Below are positions 1 to 9,526 of a stretch of DNA of 64,000 bases, piece by piece. The translations under genes and the position numbers were made by a program. The notes beneath the pieces are model-generated. The model had not been told where the DNA came from. It did not search any database and was given only the letters and a program-made list of their open reading frames with translations. This DNA comes from Erwinia mallotivora (GTDB taxonomy: Bacteria; Pseudomonadota; Gammaproteobacteria; Enterobacterales; Enterobacteriaceae), in contig NZ_JFHN01000025.1 in assembly GCF_000590885.1 (NCBI RefSeq), positions 44,605 through 108,604 on the forward strand, in the 5' to 3' direction. How positions within the stretch are numbered: position 1 is the first letter of the stretch; each line of letters starts with the position of its first letter.

Positions 1-1693
1 CAGTTTTATTAAAACTAAGGGTGTATTGTTTAGCCGTTGACCTCTCATCCCAGTAACTGTATATGCTGCCAGATGCATTAATATATGAGTTATTCCACAA
101 ACGTTGTCCCATTGTTAAAGTCAGTTTTTCACGGGCACGATAATCAACTTCTTTGTAACTGGAACGAGAACCATATCGGTCAATACTGGCATCTCTGAAG
201 GTATAATAACCTTTTGTGGAGTAACGATAAGCCGCTAAGGTGAAATCTGTTCTGGTTGGTTCCAGATATTTACTGTAACCCACTCTGAAACTATTACCCT
301 CTGATTTACCATCACGAAGTTCGCTTCGCGCGTAGGTGCCGTCGAAATAAATACCGCCTACTGGCGTATTGATTGAATTACCTAAAACAAATGCATTATA
401 ACGCTCGGATGCCTGCATACCGCCGTACAAAGTGTACATGCTCGTCAGACCATACTGATATACCCCCTGCAATACAGTAGGGTTATCACGCAAAACATCG
501 TCTCTTAACTGCCCGGCGGACAAACCAAAATTTGAAACACCTTCATGCAGCAACATAGGTGGGGCAGAGAAAGGGACATTCTGAGTGCGCTGCCTGCCAT
601 CCGCTTCGGTAATTGTTAATAATAAATCACCGCCATACCCCATTGCACCGATATCAGTTAGTTCAAATGGCCCCGGTGGTACCGTTGTTTCATAGATAAT
701 CTGACCACGTTGCGTCACACTGACTTTTGCATTCGTTTCAGCCGTTCCACGTAAAACAGGCACATAGTTGCGTATACCCTCGGGTAACATTCGCTCATCT
801 GATTGAAGCTGTATGCCGCGTATGGTAAAGCTGTCAAATACTTCACCCCGAGTATTACTGTCACCAATCGTCAATTGACTTTTTAATGGTGTAATATCGG
901 TCTGCGCGTATCCCAGCAGGCTCTGCGTTTTCATGCCATATCGATTCGACCAGTTTGTATTCAATCTTTTTCTTAAGCGCCACCCGGCGAAATTAAATCC
1001 GGCCAGCAGACCAATATTATTCGTATAGGTCGTTTTGCTACTTCCACTATATGTGCTCGATCCGTAGTTCAGGCTGTAAAGGTTGGCATTATAATCAATA
1101 AATCCTGCGGTAACTCCAGAATCCCAGGTATTAGGGTCGATATAACCACGTGGAAACTGGACAATATTAACCTGCGGCACGACAACAGAAAGCAGGAAGT
1201 CGCCGCTGTCATAGTTTACGCTACTGCCAACAATTAATGTCTCCAGCCGGTAACATTGCTCAGCGTCACTTTGTGAAATTGTTTGCCCGGCTATATTTTG
1301 TGCAGGATTATTGTCACCCAGTTTAATTCCGAGCGACTCAATTTCACTCAGGGTAAAGCAGGCACGGGCAGTCTGACCATCTTCCGTGGCGGTAAAACGT
1401 ATAGTGTGTTTTCCACGGTTCTGATTATTGACAATAACAATAACGGGGTAACTTCCGGGAGAGACATAGTTTCCCCGATTAAAACGTGAAACATCGACGG
1501 CAGCGCCATGCATGAACGACGGATTGAATTCGATAACTGCGGGTGCAGCAGCCGCGCTTGCCTCAGAAGAAAGCAAAGTCTCTGCCCTCCCGACAGGAGC
1601 AACAACTACACAAACAACACTGATTGTTGTTATGATCTTTTTGGATGAAATTGCGCACAGCGGCGTGATCTTCGCTTTGCTAAGTAAATTCAT
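1..1693 (-). CDS. Fimbrial outer-membrane usher, 3' part beyond the window edge
   Basis: Outer-membrane usher of a chaperone-usher fimbria: it would receive chaperone-pilin complexes and thread the growing fibre through its beta-barrel. About 564 residues are visible and the frame is open at the left edge, so this is the N-terminal two thirds of a roughly 800-850 residue family. After a basic, hydrophobic leader comes IEFNPSFMHG, typical of the usher N-terminal domain, then barrel segments such as YVPVLRGTAETNAKVSVTQ and VPPGPFELTDI. The start is the ATG at 1693. A GTG twelve nucleotides upstream in frame is possible but less likely. It is the third gene after pilin and chaperone in the same orientation, 122 bp below the chaperone stop. 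Family identity is clear; the fimbrial clade is not assigned. Confidence 0.9.
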   Translation of the reverse strand, partial: MNLLSKAKITPLCAISSKKIITTISVVCVVVAPVGRAETLLSSEASAAAAPAVIEFNPSFMHGAAVDVSRFNRGNYVSPGSYPVIVIVNNQNRGKHTIRFTATEDGQTARACFTLSEIESLGIKLGDNNPAQNIAGQTISQSDAEQCYRLETLIVGSSVNYDSGDFLLSVVVPQVNIVQFPRGYIDPNTWDSGVTAGFIDYNANLYSLNYGSSTYSGSSKTTYTNNIGLLAGFNFAGWRLRKRLNTNWSNRYGMKTQSLLGYAQTDITPLKSQLTIGDSNTRGEVFDSFTIRGIQLQSDERMLPEGIRNYVPVLRGTAETNAKVSVTQRGQIIYETTVPPGPFELTDIGAMGYGGDLLLTITEADGRQRTQNVPFSAPPMLLHEGVSNFGLSAGQLRDDVLRDNPTVLQGVYQYGLTSMYTLYGGMQASERYNAFVLGNSINTPVGGIYFDGTYARSELRDGKSEGNSFRVGYSKYLEPTRTDFTLAAYRYSTKGYYTFRDASIDRYGSRSSYKEVDYRAREKLTLTMGQRLWNNSYINASGSIYSYWDERSTAKQYTLSFNKT

Positions 1694-1746
1694 TTTTGAT
1701 TGATGCACCTGGTAAGCTCCTTTTCCAGTCGACTGCCGCATACTGT

Positions 1747-1767
1747 CTACGGACTACGGACTACGGA
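1747..1767. repeat. Three perfect tandem copies of a heptamer (CTACGGA)
   Basis: Three head-to-tail copies of CTACGGA lie in the 122-bp gap between the chaperone stop and the usher start. A fourth degenerate unit (CTGCGCA) follows. Being untranslated, a change in copy number would alter only mRNA spacing or structure upstream of the usher. Confidence 0.75.
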
Positions 1768-1815
1768 CTGCGCATTCACTCCCCCTGTCTGACTTTGCAC
1801 AATCCGATATTAGAT

Positions 1816-2565
1816 TTAATTATCTTGCTGCAAGACTAATTTATTTCCATCAGTAATTTTGAGTTTACCGTTGTAAGTAGAACCATAGTCATTAATTAAC
1901 TTGAAGGTTATTTCGCTTAAACCAGTAATGGTGCTTTTATTTTCAGAAATGAACTCTTTATTACCAAATGGTTCAATCATATCTGTAGATAAGGTTACAG
2001 ATTTACTACCAACCTGAGCATTGATACTGTCAAAAGAAAGATAATAAGGTGTTGGATTAGTAACCTTGATTCCCTTACCGCCTGACAATATCTCCCATTG
2101 AATTTTATCCACTTCAGCTGTACCAGAACTTGATAATGCTTTTGGGCGGTAAAATATTTTTATCCTGGTTCTGAAGGCAAGCTCCAGCCGGTCAACATTC
2201 TCCATATTTTTAACAACCGGAGGCACTTCCAGTAAATTAAACCAGAATACCGATTCACGGTCCTGCGGCAACGCCATTCCATTGTAAATGAGACGAACAC
2301 TTTGCCCTTTACCGGATTCAACCCGATAAACAGGTGGAGTAACCATAAAAGGAACTTTCATTGCATTAACATCGGCATTAGCATCACCATCATCCACCCA
2401 GACCTGTACTAATGCAGCGTTTCCACTTTTATTATTTGTCCGAACATTCACCTCCTTTTCATTCCCTGGAAAAATTATCCTGGTGCCACTAATTGTCATT
2501 GCTGCCCATCCGTTATTAATTGCGGAGAGCATTAAAAGGGCTGAAATGATTATTTTAATCAGCAT
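1816..2565 (-). CDS. Periplasmic fimbrial chaperone (PapD/FimC family)
   Basis: Periplasmic immunoglobulin-fold chaperone that would donate a beta-strand to pilin subunits and deliver them to the usher. It has 249 residues, the usual size. An N-terminal signal peptide ends near ...NNGWAA, then the mature protein begins MTISGTRIIFPGNEKEV. The family hallmarks RESVFWFNLLEVPP and RIKIFYRP (subunit-binding and hinge region) are present. It lies between pilin and usher on the same strand, 149 bp below the pilin stop, with a stable inverted repeat in that gap which may lower its expression relative to pilin. Confidence 0.93.
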   Translation of the reverse strand: MLIKIIISALLMLSAINNGWAAMTISGTRIIFPGNEKEVNVRTNNKSGNAALVQVWVDDGDANADVNAMKVPFMVTPPVYRVESGKGQSVRLIYNGMALPQDRESVFWFNLLEVPPVVKNMENVDRLELAFRTRIKIFYRPKALSSSGTAEVDKIQWEILSGGKGIKVTNPTPYYLSFDSINAQVGSKSVTLSTDMIEPFGNKEFISENKSTITGLSEITFKLINDYGSTYNGKLKITDGNKLVLQQDN

Positions 2566-2606
2566 AGATTTACCCGAAAACTTTCGCTTTTAATCAAATT
2601 TAATAC

Positions 2607-2642
2607 AGGCCTGGTCTACCTGATTCAGAATATCCCAGGCCT
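2607..2642 (-). promoter_or_regulatory. Inverted repeat between pilin and chaperone genes, probable attenuator/mRNA stabiliser
   Basis: Perfect 8-bp arms AGGCCTGG/CCAGGCCT at 2607-2614 and 2635-2642 with a 20-nt loop, in the gap after the pilin stop. No clear T-run follows on the minus strand, so partial termination or 3'-end protection of the pilin message is more likely than full termination. The position is typical for skewing major subunit above assembly factors. Confidence 0.5.
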
Positions 2643-2714
2643 TTATAATATAAGCAGGAGTAAACTTACATTAATTCAGAGTCACTCTTACTAACTTGTG
2701 CTTTAAACGCTAGT

Positions 2715-3251
2715 TTATGGATATGCCAGAGTATACTGAGCCTGGGCATAAACTTTACCAGCAGTAGTCGCACCTGTAGCGTAGTAGCCACCATAGTAAC
2801 GCATAGAAGCTTTACCAGAACTTACGGTCGCCGCATCCCCTGTAGACCCCAGAGCCAGTGGCTGTTCATCAGAATTGTACAAACGTACTTCAACGTTAGT
2901 TGCAGCTGTATCTGTACCGCTATAAGTATTGGTCAGGTTACCAGTAGAAGAATTAGTACCGCTACCACCAATCGCTTCGAAATGCGCAGCAACAGAGGTT
3001 ATCGCTGTAGGACAGTCGCTAACATTGATATCAAATAGTTTTGAGCCACCGGTAGCACCGGCTGTGGCTAAGGTTGTAGTAGACAGGGTGGGTAAGGTTA
3101 CAGTGATATTCTCGCTGTCGGTATCAATGGTGCAGGTTTCAGTAATCAGCTCACCATTAAATGTCACAGTACCCTGAGTTGCAGCGTTTGCAGCCTGAGA
3201 AGCCGTCATGCCCAGTGCCAGCGCACACACAATCACTTTTAAATTACGCAT
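2715..3251 (-). CDS. Major fimbrial subunit (type 1 pilin family)
   Basis: Structural pilin of the fimbria. It has 178 residues with a clear signal peptide (MRNLKVIVCALALG...ANA), then TQGTVTFNGELITETCTID, where the strand and first Cys match Fimbrial/PF00419 pilins. A second Cys lies in INVSDCP, giving the single disulfide. The C-terminus QAQYTLAYP has the penultimate-Tyr beta-zipper motif recognised by chaperones. It is the first gene of the fimbrial operon. A 77-bp gap to the clpV stop must hold the promoter. A Shine-Dalgarno-like CAGGAAA precedes the ATG. Confidence 0.93.
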   Translation of the reverse strand: MRNLKVIVCALALGMTASQAANAATQGTVTFNGELITETCTIDTDSENITVTLPTLSTTTLATAGATGGSKLFDINVSDCPTAITSVAAHFEAIGGSGTNSSTGNLTNTYSGTDTAATNVEVRLYNSDEQPLALGSTGDAATVSSGKASMRYYGGYYATGATTAGKVYAQAQYTLAYP

Positions 3252-3328
3252 AAAATTTCCTGTTTATAAATACGAATTAATTGCATTTGACACACACATA
3301 ACTGTGTTTGTGTCTGTCAGTTCCATTG

Positions 3329-6043
3329 CTACTCATATATTTCTGCTTCTGTTTTCACTTCCTCTTTTTTCATTTCCTCCTGTTGTTGAAAGATAATCGC
3401 TATGTCATTTTTCTGACTTATTTCCAGTCGAATATTCTGGCCTGCTATTGCCATTTCACTATTCAATATGAGGCGTCCCATTTCGGGTACGATGTTTTGT
3501 TCGATGAAGCGAATTAGCATCCTGGCACCCGTTTCCGCCACCGGGCACTGCCCGACGATGTAATGCACTAATGCATCGGTGTAATGGAGACGGGCACCAT
3601 GCTGTTGCAACAGCCTCTCTCCCAAACGATCGAGGTGCAACCGGACAATGTGTTGCAACGATTCCTGATGTAATGGCAAATAGGGCACTACAGCCAGTCG
3701 CCCCAGGAATGCCGCCGGGAAAGACTTCAATAACTCAGGTTGCAGTAGTTTTTTCAGACTTTCTGCATCAGGAGCAGTATCAGGATCGGTAAACAGGCTG
3801 CTTATTAATTCGCTACCGACATTGCTGGTGAGCAATAAAATGGTATTTTTAAAATTAATCTGGCGTCCTTCACCATCCTCCATGCATCCCTTATCAAACA
3901 CCTGGAAGAATAATTCATGTACATCCGAATGCGCCTTCTCAATCTCATCCAGTAAAACCACACTATATGGCTTACGGCGAACCGCCTCGGTCAAAACACC
4001 ACCTTCGCCATAACCCACATAGCCTGGCGGCGACCCCTTCAATGATGAAACCGTATGCGCTTCCTGGTATTCACTCATATTAATGGTGATAAGATTTTGT
4101 TCGCCACCATATAACTGCTCAGCAATTGCCAGAGCCGTTTCGGTTTTACCGACACCTGAAGGCCCGACCAGCATAAAAACACCAATTGGCTTCCTCGGAT
4201 CTGCCAGTCCGGCACGGGCGGTCTGAATACTTTCGCTGACCTGGTTCAGGGCAAACTGCTGGCCAATCACCCGCTCTGCCAGTCTTTGTGGCAACTCCAG
4301 TACGGCTCGAATATCGTCCTTCATCATCTGACCAACAGGAATTCCGGTCCAGTCAGCGACAATACTGGCAATAACGCCCGAATTTACTTCCGCCTGAATC
4401 ATGGGCTGTTCGTGTTGAGCTGTATGGATACTGGCTTCCAGGGAACAAAGCTGACTTTGCAGCTGACGTATCTGATCATCATCCGGATTACCCTGTTTGG
4501 CCAAATCCTGGAGCTCTTTTCGTACAGCGATAACAGAAGAAACCAGCTCTTTCTCCTGCTGCCAACGCTGCTCAAGAAGTTCTTTCTTCTCTGTGTGCTC
4601 TGCTATGTTCTCACGCAGTGAAATGGCACGATAGTTCTCCCCTTTACCGAAATGTAACGCTTTTTCAACCAGCGAAAGCTCGGTCTGCACTGTCTCCGTC
4701 TTGAATTTCAGAATCTGTAGCTCTCCAGGTGGAGCATGCTGCGCAACCGCCACCCTTGCGCACGCGGTATCAAGCAGACTGATTGCTTTATCAGGCAACT
4801 GACGAGCCGGAATGTAACGATGAGAAAGGCGAACCGCAGCCTGGATAGCTTCATCCATAATCCAGACACCGTGGTGTTTCTCCAGCATCGGTATAAGTCC
4901 CCGAAGCATCGAGATTGCAGTTTCCTCATCAGGCTCGTTGACCTGCAATACCTGGAAACGACGAGTCAACGCCGGATCCTTTTCAATGTGCCGTTTGAAC
5001 TCACTCCAGGTCGTTGCGCCAATGGTTCGCAGCTGCCCCCTCGCCAGAGCGGGTTTAAGCAAGTTAGCCGCATCGCCGGTACCGGCTGCGCCTCCCGCAC
5101 CGACCAGCGTGTGCACCTCATCAATAAATAAAATAACGGGTTGGGGCGAAGCAATAGCCTCCTCCAGAACCGATTTAAGCCGGGCCTCAAATTCACCTTT
5201 CATGCTGGCACCTGCTGAGAGTGCTACAACATCCAGCGTCAGCAGACGTACATGGGAAAGCGCAGGAGGCACATTACCCGCCACAACAGACTGAGCAAGT
5301 CCTTCAACAACAGCCGTTTTCCCCACGCCCGCCTCCCCCGTCAGCAACGGATTGTTCTGGCGACGGCGTAGCAGAATATCGATCATGGTATTAATTTCAT
5401 GATCGCGTCCCAGCACAGGATCAAGCTTCCCTTCACGAGCCAGCGCGGTAAGGTCGGTGGTATATTGCGCTAAACCAGCGCTGTTTTTTTGTCCTGCCAA
5501 TGCGTGACTGGCTTCACCTGGAATTGCACCTTCTCTCTGGGCGCTGCCCTCACTTGCGGCTTCGTTCTTTTCAGCAGAAGTCTGGGTGATATAACCAAAA
5601 TCGTTGGTCAGATGTTCCAGAGAAATACGCTCAAATGCGGGAGAAATGTCAAATAATGCGCGACGTAGTTCCATTGTGGTTAACATCGCAATCAATAAAT
5701 GACCACTGCGGATATGATGGTCAAAACATTCAAGACTGGCATAAATCCAGGCTCTTTCAATCGCCAACTCAATATGATAGGAAAAGTCAGAAATAGTACT
5801 TGCGCCCGAAGGCAAACGAGTTAATGCCTGAGCGAATCCACGTTCCATAGCATCAAAATCAACTTCAAAATGACGCGCTATTAAACGTAAATCACTTTCT
5901 TCCTGCTGCCAGAGCTGATTCAGCCAGTGAACCAACTCAACATAAGGATTGCCACGTAATTTACATACGGTTGTCGCGTTTTCAATACTTCTGAATAATG
6001 TAGCGTTAAGCTTTCCAAATAAATTCTGCCGGGTAATAGCCAT
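3329..6043 (-). CDS. clpV: T6SS sheath-disassembly ATPase ClpV (TssH)
   Basis: Hexameric AAA+ ATPase that recycles contracted T6SS sheath (TssB/TssC) in the cytoplasm. From the chosen ATG it is 904 residues, normal for ClpV. Order: an N-terminal Clp-type helical domain (1-160), Walker A GEAGVGKT (about 236) and Walker B ILFIDEVHT (about 305), a coiled middle region (about 435-545), second Walker A GPSGVGKT (about 627) and Walker B VVLLDEIE (about 695), and a C-terminal D2-small domain. The ATG at 6043 (MAITRQNLFGKL) has AAGGAA upstream; the frame opens 18 codons earlier without family similarity. It is convergent with nothing and divergent from tssF. Its sheath substrates TssB/C are not encoded in this window. 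Confidence 0.95.
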   Translation of the reverse strand: MAITRQNLFGKLNATLFRSIENATTVCKLRGNPYVELVHWLNQLWQQEESDLRLIARHFEVDFDAMERGFAQALTRLPSGASTISDFSYHIELAIERAWIYASLECFDHHIRSGHLLIAMLTTMELRRALFDISPAFERISLEHLTNDFGYITQTSAEKNEAASEGSAQREGAIPGEASHALAGQKNSAGLAQYTTDLTALAREGKLDPVLGRDHEINTMIDILLRRRQNNPLLTGEAGVGKTAVVEGLAQSVVAGNVPPALSHVRLLTLDVVALSAGASMKGEFEARLKSVLEEAIASPQPVILFIDEVHTLVGAGGAAGTGDAANLLKPALARGQLRTIGATTWSEFKRHIEKDPALTRRFQVLQVNEPDEETAISMLRGLIPMLEKHHGVWIMDEAIQAAVRLSHRYIPARQLPDKAISLLDTACARVAVAQHAPPGELQILKFKTETVQTELSLVEKALHFGKGENYRAISLRENIAEHTEKKELLEQRWQQEKELVSSVIAVRKELQDLAKQGNPDDDQIRQLQSQLCSLEASIHTAQHEQPMIQAEVNSGVIASIVADWTGIPVGQMMKDDIRAVLELPQRLAERVIGQQFALNQVSESIQTARAGLADPRKPIGVFMLVGPSGVGKTETALAIAEQLYGGEQNLITINMSEYQEAHTVSSLKGSPPGYVGYGEGGVLTEAVRRKPYSVVLLDEIEKAHSDVHELFFQVFDKGCMEDGEGRQINFKNTILLLTSNVGSELISSLFTDPDTAPDAESLKKLLQPELLKSFPAAFLGRLAVVPYLPLHQESLQHIVRLHLDRLGERLLQQHGARLHYTDALVHYIVGQCPVAETGARMLIRFIEQNIVPEMGRLILNSEMAIAGQNIRLEISQKNDIAIIFQQQEEMKKEEVKTEAEIYE

Positions 6044-6288
6044 AATGATAGTCCAATTCCTTTGGGCTTTTATACGTGCACATCCATCGTGCCTCAAACG
6101 TGTAATACTATGCCGCGAAGGTCACAGAAAAACAAATCAGACAACCATCGTCGATCCAATTTTAGGATTTTTGACCGAAAAAAAATCCTTCCTCCCATTA
6201 CGCACCAAGGTCAATTGTTTATTATTAAAGGTATCTTCTTCAGAAGATATTGAAAAATAAATCTCAGGATGAACAATTACAGACATCT

Positions 6289-6480
6289 TCAGATTGAGTC
6301 GTCATAACTGGCATGATATAAGGTTCCGGACGCGAACAAGGAGGGGCGCATAATGATTCCAGCAGGATACTGGGTGAAAGGCATACCATCTCTGTTATTA
6401 TCTGACACATTAAATAAAGCCCCTGACACCTCACCCACCCAGGTGTTTTCGGGAATTAATACTATGTTTAGTTTAGCCAT
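6289..6480 (-). CDS. Hypothetical 63-residue protein in the clpV-tssF gap
   Basis: I do not recognise this protein. The frame gives MAKLNIVLIPENTW at the start and ends HASYDDSI, with ordinary composition, no signal peptide and no membrane segment. It lies between the divergent clpV and tssF, where a gap of about 590 bp would otherwise be empty. The upstream Shine-Dalgarno is weak (CTGAAAG directly before the ATG). The remaining gap sequence (6044-6288, 6481-6636) is AT-rich and presumably carries the divergent promoters. It may be a chance frame. Confidence 0.3.
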   Translation of the reverse strand: MAKLNIVLIPENTWVGEVSGALFNVSDNNRDGMPFTQYPAGIIMRPSLFASGTLYHASYDDSI

Positions 6481-6636
6481 CTTTCAGGCTGTGCTCTTTA
6501 CGATTATCATCGAAAAGTTTACAACTACCGGGTGATATTCACCCAGCAATCAGGCCGTGTGGAATGACGCGGGCCAGGGCTTGATATCCCAGGAAAACGG
6601 AAATTTAATAAATAATTAAATAATGGGGCTACACAG

Positions 6637-8514
6637 TTGGATCATAAATTTCTTGATTATTATAATCATGAACTGACATTTATGAGAGAAATGTCACGTG
6701 AGTTCGCCGATAAACACCCAAAAATAGCGGCCCGTCTGGGGATGCGAGGGATTGAAGTTGCCGACCCTTATGTTGAAAGGCTGATTGAAGCATTTTGTTT
6801 TTTATCTGCCAGAACACAAATAAAACTGGATGCTGAATTTCCAAAATTCACCAGAAGACTTCTGGATATTGTTTATCCAAACTATAACTCACCTACTCCT
6901 TCAATGGGTGTTGTTCAGTTGACACCAAACCTGAAAGAAGGTGATCTTACTCATGGCTATCTGGTTCCCAAAAACAGCGCGTTTTATACCAGAATATTAC
7001 CCGGAGAAAATTCACGTTGCGAGTTTCGCAGCGGACAGGAGGTCACGCTTTGGCCAATAGAAATGACCGAAGCGCGTTTAACTTCTATTCCCCCTGACCT
7101 TCCTAATCTTGAAAAATACCGTATTGCGTATTCAAAGCTTAAAGGTGCATTACGTATAAAGTTAAAACTACAGGGCGATAAGACTTTTTCGCAACTGGAA
7201 GGCCTGAGCGAACTACCACTTTATATCGATGGTGATGAAAGAGTGGTTTCCCATATTTTTGAGCTGGTACATACCAGTAATATTGCGATGATCATCCGTT
7301 CCGGTGATACGAAAACACCAGACGTGGTGATTAACCAGCAGCCACTGGCTTTCGAAGGACTGAAACCTGATCAAACCCTGCTGCCAATGGCATGGAACAT
7401 GTTCCATGGACATAATTTAATCCATGAATATTTTGCCTGCCGCCAGCGTTTTTACTTCTTTACCTTAACTCAACTGGATCAAGGGTTACGGCACAATCAA
7501 ACCAATGAAGCAGAATTAATTATCTTGTTAGATCGCCTGCCCCAGAATCTGATCGGACACGTTGACCCCTCTAAGTTTCTCCTGTTTTGCACCCCGGTGA
7601 TTAATCTTTTTTCCAAAGTCGTCGACAGGATTGAAGTTAACCGAGCGCTCAATGCCTTTCATGTTGTTCCCGACCGCAGCCGGCCTATGGATTTCGAGGT
7701 ATTTTCAGTCAACAAGGTTCTCGGTCAACAGGCGGAAAAAAGCGAAGAGGTTGTATTTAATCCACTTTATCAGACACGGCACTGCGACTTCGGCAATTTC
7801 AGCCGGTATTTTTCAATTCAACGCGAAATCAGGACCAAAGAAGAAACGACCAGAAAATACGATACAAGAACGCCTTATATGGGCACAGAAGTCTTCGTAT
7901 CACTGGTCGAGCAACAGGAAGCGCCGTATGCCGATCACATCAGATATCTGACCGTCGAAGCCATGGTTACAAACCGGGATCTTCCTCGTCTGATCTCAAG
8001 AAGTGGTAGCTTTGAACTCTCAATGAATGATGCAGTACCGGTTACGGGTGCGACTTTTATTTGTCAGCCCAGTGCCCCCCGTGCTCCTTTCGCACTTGGT
8101 GAGTCTGCATGGCGGTTGATTCGTCAATTAAGTTTCAACTACCTGCCACTTTCTGATATGGAACACAGTCTGGGAGGAGAATCCCTGCGCAGCATGTTGC
8201 GACTTTTTCTTAACAGTTCAGATCATGAGTCTGGCAGCCAGGTCAACAGTCTGATTGGTTGTAAAAGCGAACCGGTGATTCGCAGACTCCCTGGTGATGG
8301 ATTGATGGTCTATGGTCGTGGAGTGCGTTGTACGTTGACTATCGATGAAGAAGGTTTTTCTGGAGTGAGCCCGTATCTGTTCGGGTTGATCATGGAAAAT
8401 TATTTATCCCGCCATGCCGCCATCAATATTTTTACTGAAACTGAATTGCATTCAATGCAGAGAGGGCTGATTGCAAGCTGGAAGGGACGTCCTGGTAAGA
8501 GAGGGGCGCTCTGA
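6637..8514 (+). CDS. tssF: T6SS baseplate subunit TssF (VasA/ImpG)
   Basis: Baseplate wedge protein that works with TssG, TssE and TssK at the base of the sheath-tube complex. It has 625 residues, usual for the family. The N-terminal signature LDYYNHELTFMREM...EFADKHPKIAARLG and RLIEAFCFLSAR is diagnostic. The best start is a TTG at 6637; the nearby ATG at 6623 is out of frame. A GGGG tract lies about 9 nt upstream. It is the first gene of a tightly packed plus-strand operon and is followed one base later by tssG. Confidence 0.94.
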   Translation: MDHKFLDYYNHELTFMREMSREFADKHPKIAARLGMRGIEVADPYVERLIEAFCFLSARTQIKLDAEFPKFTRRLLDIVYPNYNSPTPSMGVVQLTPNLKEGDLTHGYLVPKNSAFYTRILPGENSRCEFRSGQEVTLWPIEMTEARLTSIPPDLPNLEKYRIAYSKLKGALRIKLKLQGDKTFSQLEGLSELPLYIDGDERVVSHIFELVHTSNIAMIIRSGDTKTPDVVINQQPLAFEGLKPDQTLLPMAWNMFHGHNLIHEYFACRQRFYFFTLTQLDQGLRHNQTNEAELIILLDRLPQNLIGHVDPSKFLLFCTPVINLFSKVVDRIEVNRALNAFHVVPDRSRPMDFEVFSVNKVLGQQAEKSEEVVFNPLYQTRHCDFGNFSRYFSIQREIRTKEETTRKYDTRTPYMGTEVFVSLVEQQEAPYADHIRYLTVEAMVTNRDLPRLISRSGSFELSMNDAVPVTGATFICQPSAPRAPFALGESAWRLIRQLSFNYLPLSDMEHSLGGESLRSMLRLFLNSSDHESGSQVNSLIGCKSEPVIRRLPGDGLMVYGRGVRCTLTIDEEGFSGVSPYLFGLIMENYLSRHAAINIFTETELHSMQRGLIASWKGRPGKRGAL

Positions 8515-8515
8515 A

Positions 8516-9526
8516 GTGGAAAGTAATCTGTCGGCGCTGGACGCCTGGTTTAACAACGAGCAGCCATGGGATGCGGGTTTTATCAGCCTGATGCGGGCTA
8601 TTGCAGCCAAAAACCCATCAACACCTCATCCGGGTACATCAACGCTGCCTTCTCAGGAGAAATACCGCATCGGCCAGTTGGCCACGATGATTTTTTCGCC
8701 ACGCGAGATAGCACGTATCAGCACTGAAGAGGGCAGGACGAGGTTACAGCTTTTCGGTCTTGGCATATGGGGCCCCCAGGGCGCAATGCCGTTGGGTATA
8801 TCAGAATTGATCTACTCCCGGGCAGAACTGCATGACCAGACGATGATTGATTTTTTGGATATTTTTCATCACCGCGCACTCTCTTTGTTTTATCGGGCAT
8901 GGTTTGTAGCACAGGATACCGCGTCACTGGATCGCGCTGATGATGAGCGATTTTCCTTCTATGTCGCAAGCCTGGCTGGCATGGACCCGCAGGAACTCAA
9001 CAGCAAGGTTCTGCCGACGCATGCGCGTCTTGCTTCTACTGCCCATTTAATTAGGGAAGCGCGTAATCCGGAAGGTCTGCTTGGCGCATTACAATATTAT
9101 TTTGAAGTACCAGCCAGATTAGAAGAGTTTGCCAGCCAGTGGATTTTTCTGGCGCCACAGGATCAGTCAATCTTAGGCGAAGACAGCGGTGCAATGACGT
9201 TAGGCGATGGCGCTATTCTGGGCAATACGGTGAAAGACAGACAGCATAAATTTAAACTCATTCTTGGACCGCTGACGCTGAAACAATATATGCGTTTCAG
9301 CCCCTGGGGACAGGATTTACCCGTCCTGCGCGAATGGGTACGCAACTTTATTGGCTTTGAGTATGCGTGGGATACCCAATTAATGCTGGCAGCCAGTGAA
9401 GTCCCTCAGGCCACTTTGGGCGGTGAGCATCAGTTGGGCTACGCCACCTGGCTTGAAAGATATGAAACCGATCTTCCTGTCTACGGTATGAGCTTTGAAC
9501 CTGAACTTTATCAGGAAGGAGCATGA
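8516..9526 (+). CDS. tssG: T6SS baseplate subunit TssG (VasB/ImpH)
   Basis: Baseplate wedge partner of TssF, 336 residues from a GTG start. I chose GTG 8516 because AGAGAGGGG lies just upstream and the start falls directly after the tssF stop; the frame opens earlier at 8471 without a ribosome site. Family features: KYRIGQLATMIFSPREIA, LFGLGIWGPQGAMPL (the conserved glycine-rich G-x-x-G-x-x-G-x-M/L-P motif), and DFLDIFHHRALSLFYRAW. The stop overlaps the next start (ATGA). Confidence 0.94.
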   Translation: MESNLSALDAWFNNEQPWDAGFISLMRAIAAKNPSTPHPGTSTLPSQEKYRIGQLATMIFSPREIARISTEEGRTRLQLFGLGIWGPQGAMPLGISELIYSRAELHDQTMIDFLDIFHHRALSLFYRAWFVAQDTASLDRADDERFSFYVASLAGMDPQELNSKVLPTHARLASTAHLIREARNPEGLLGALQYYFEVPARLEEFASQWIFLAPQDQSILGEDSGAMTLGDGAILGNTVKDRQHKFKLILGPLTLKQYMRFSPWGQDLPVLREWVRNFIGFEYAWDTQLMLAASEVPQATLGGEHQLGYATWLERYETDLPVYGMSFEPELYQEGA

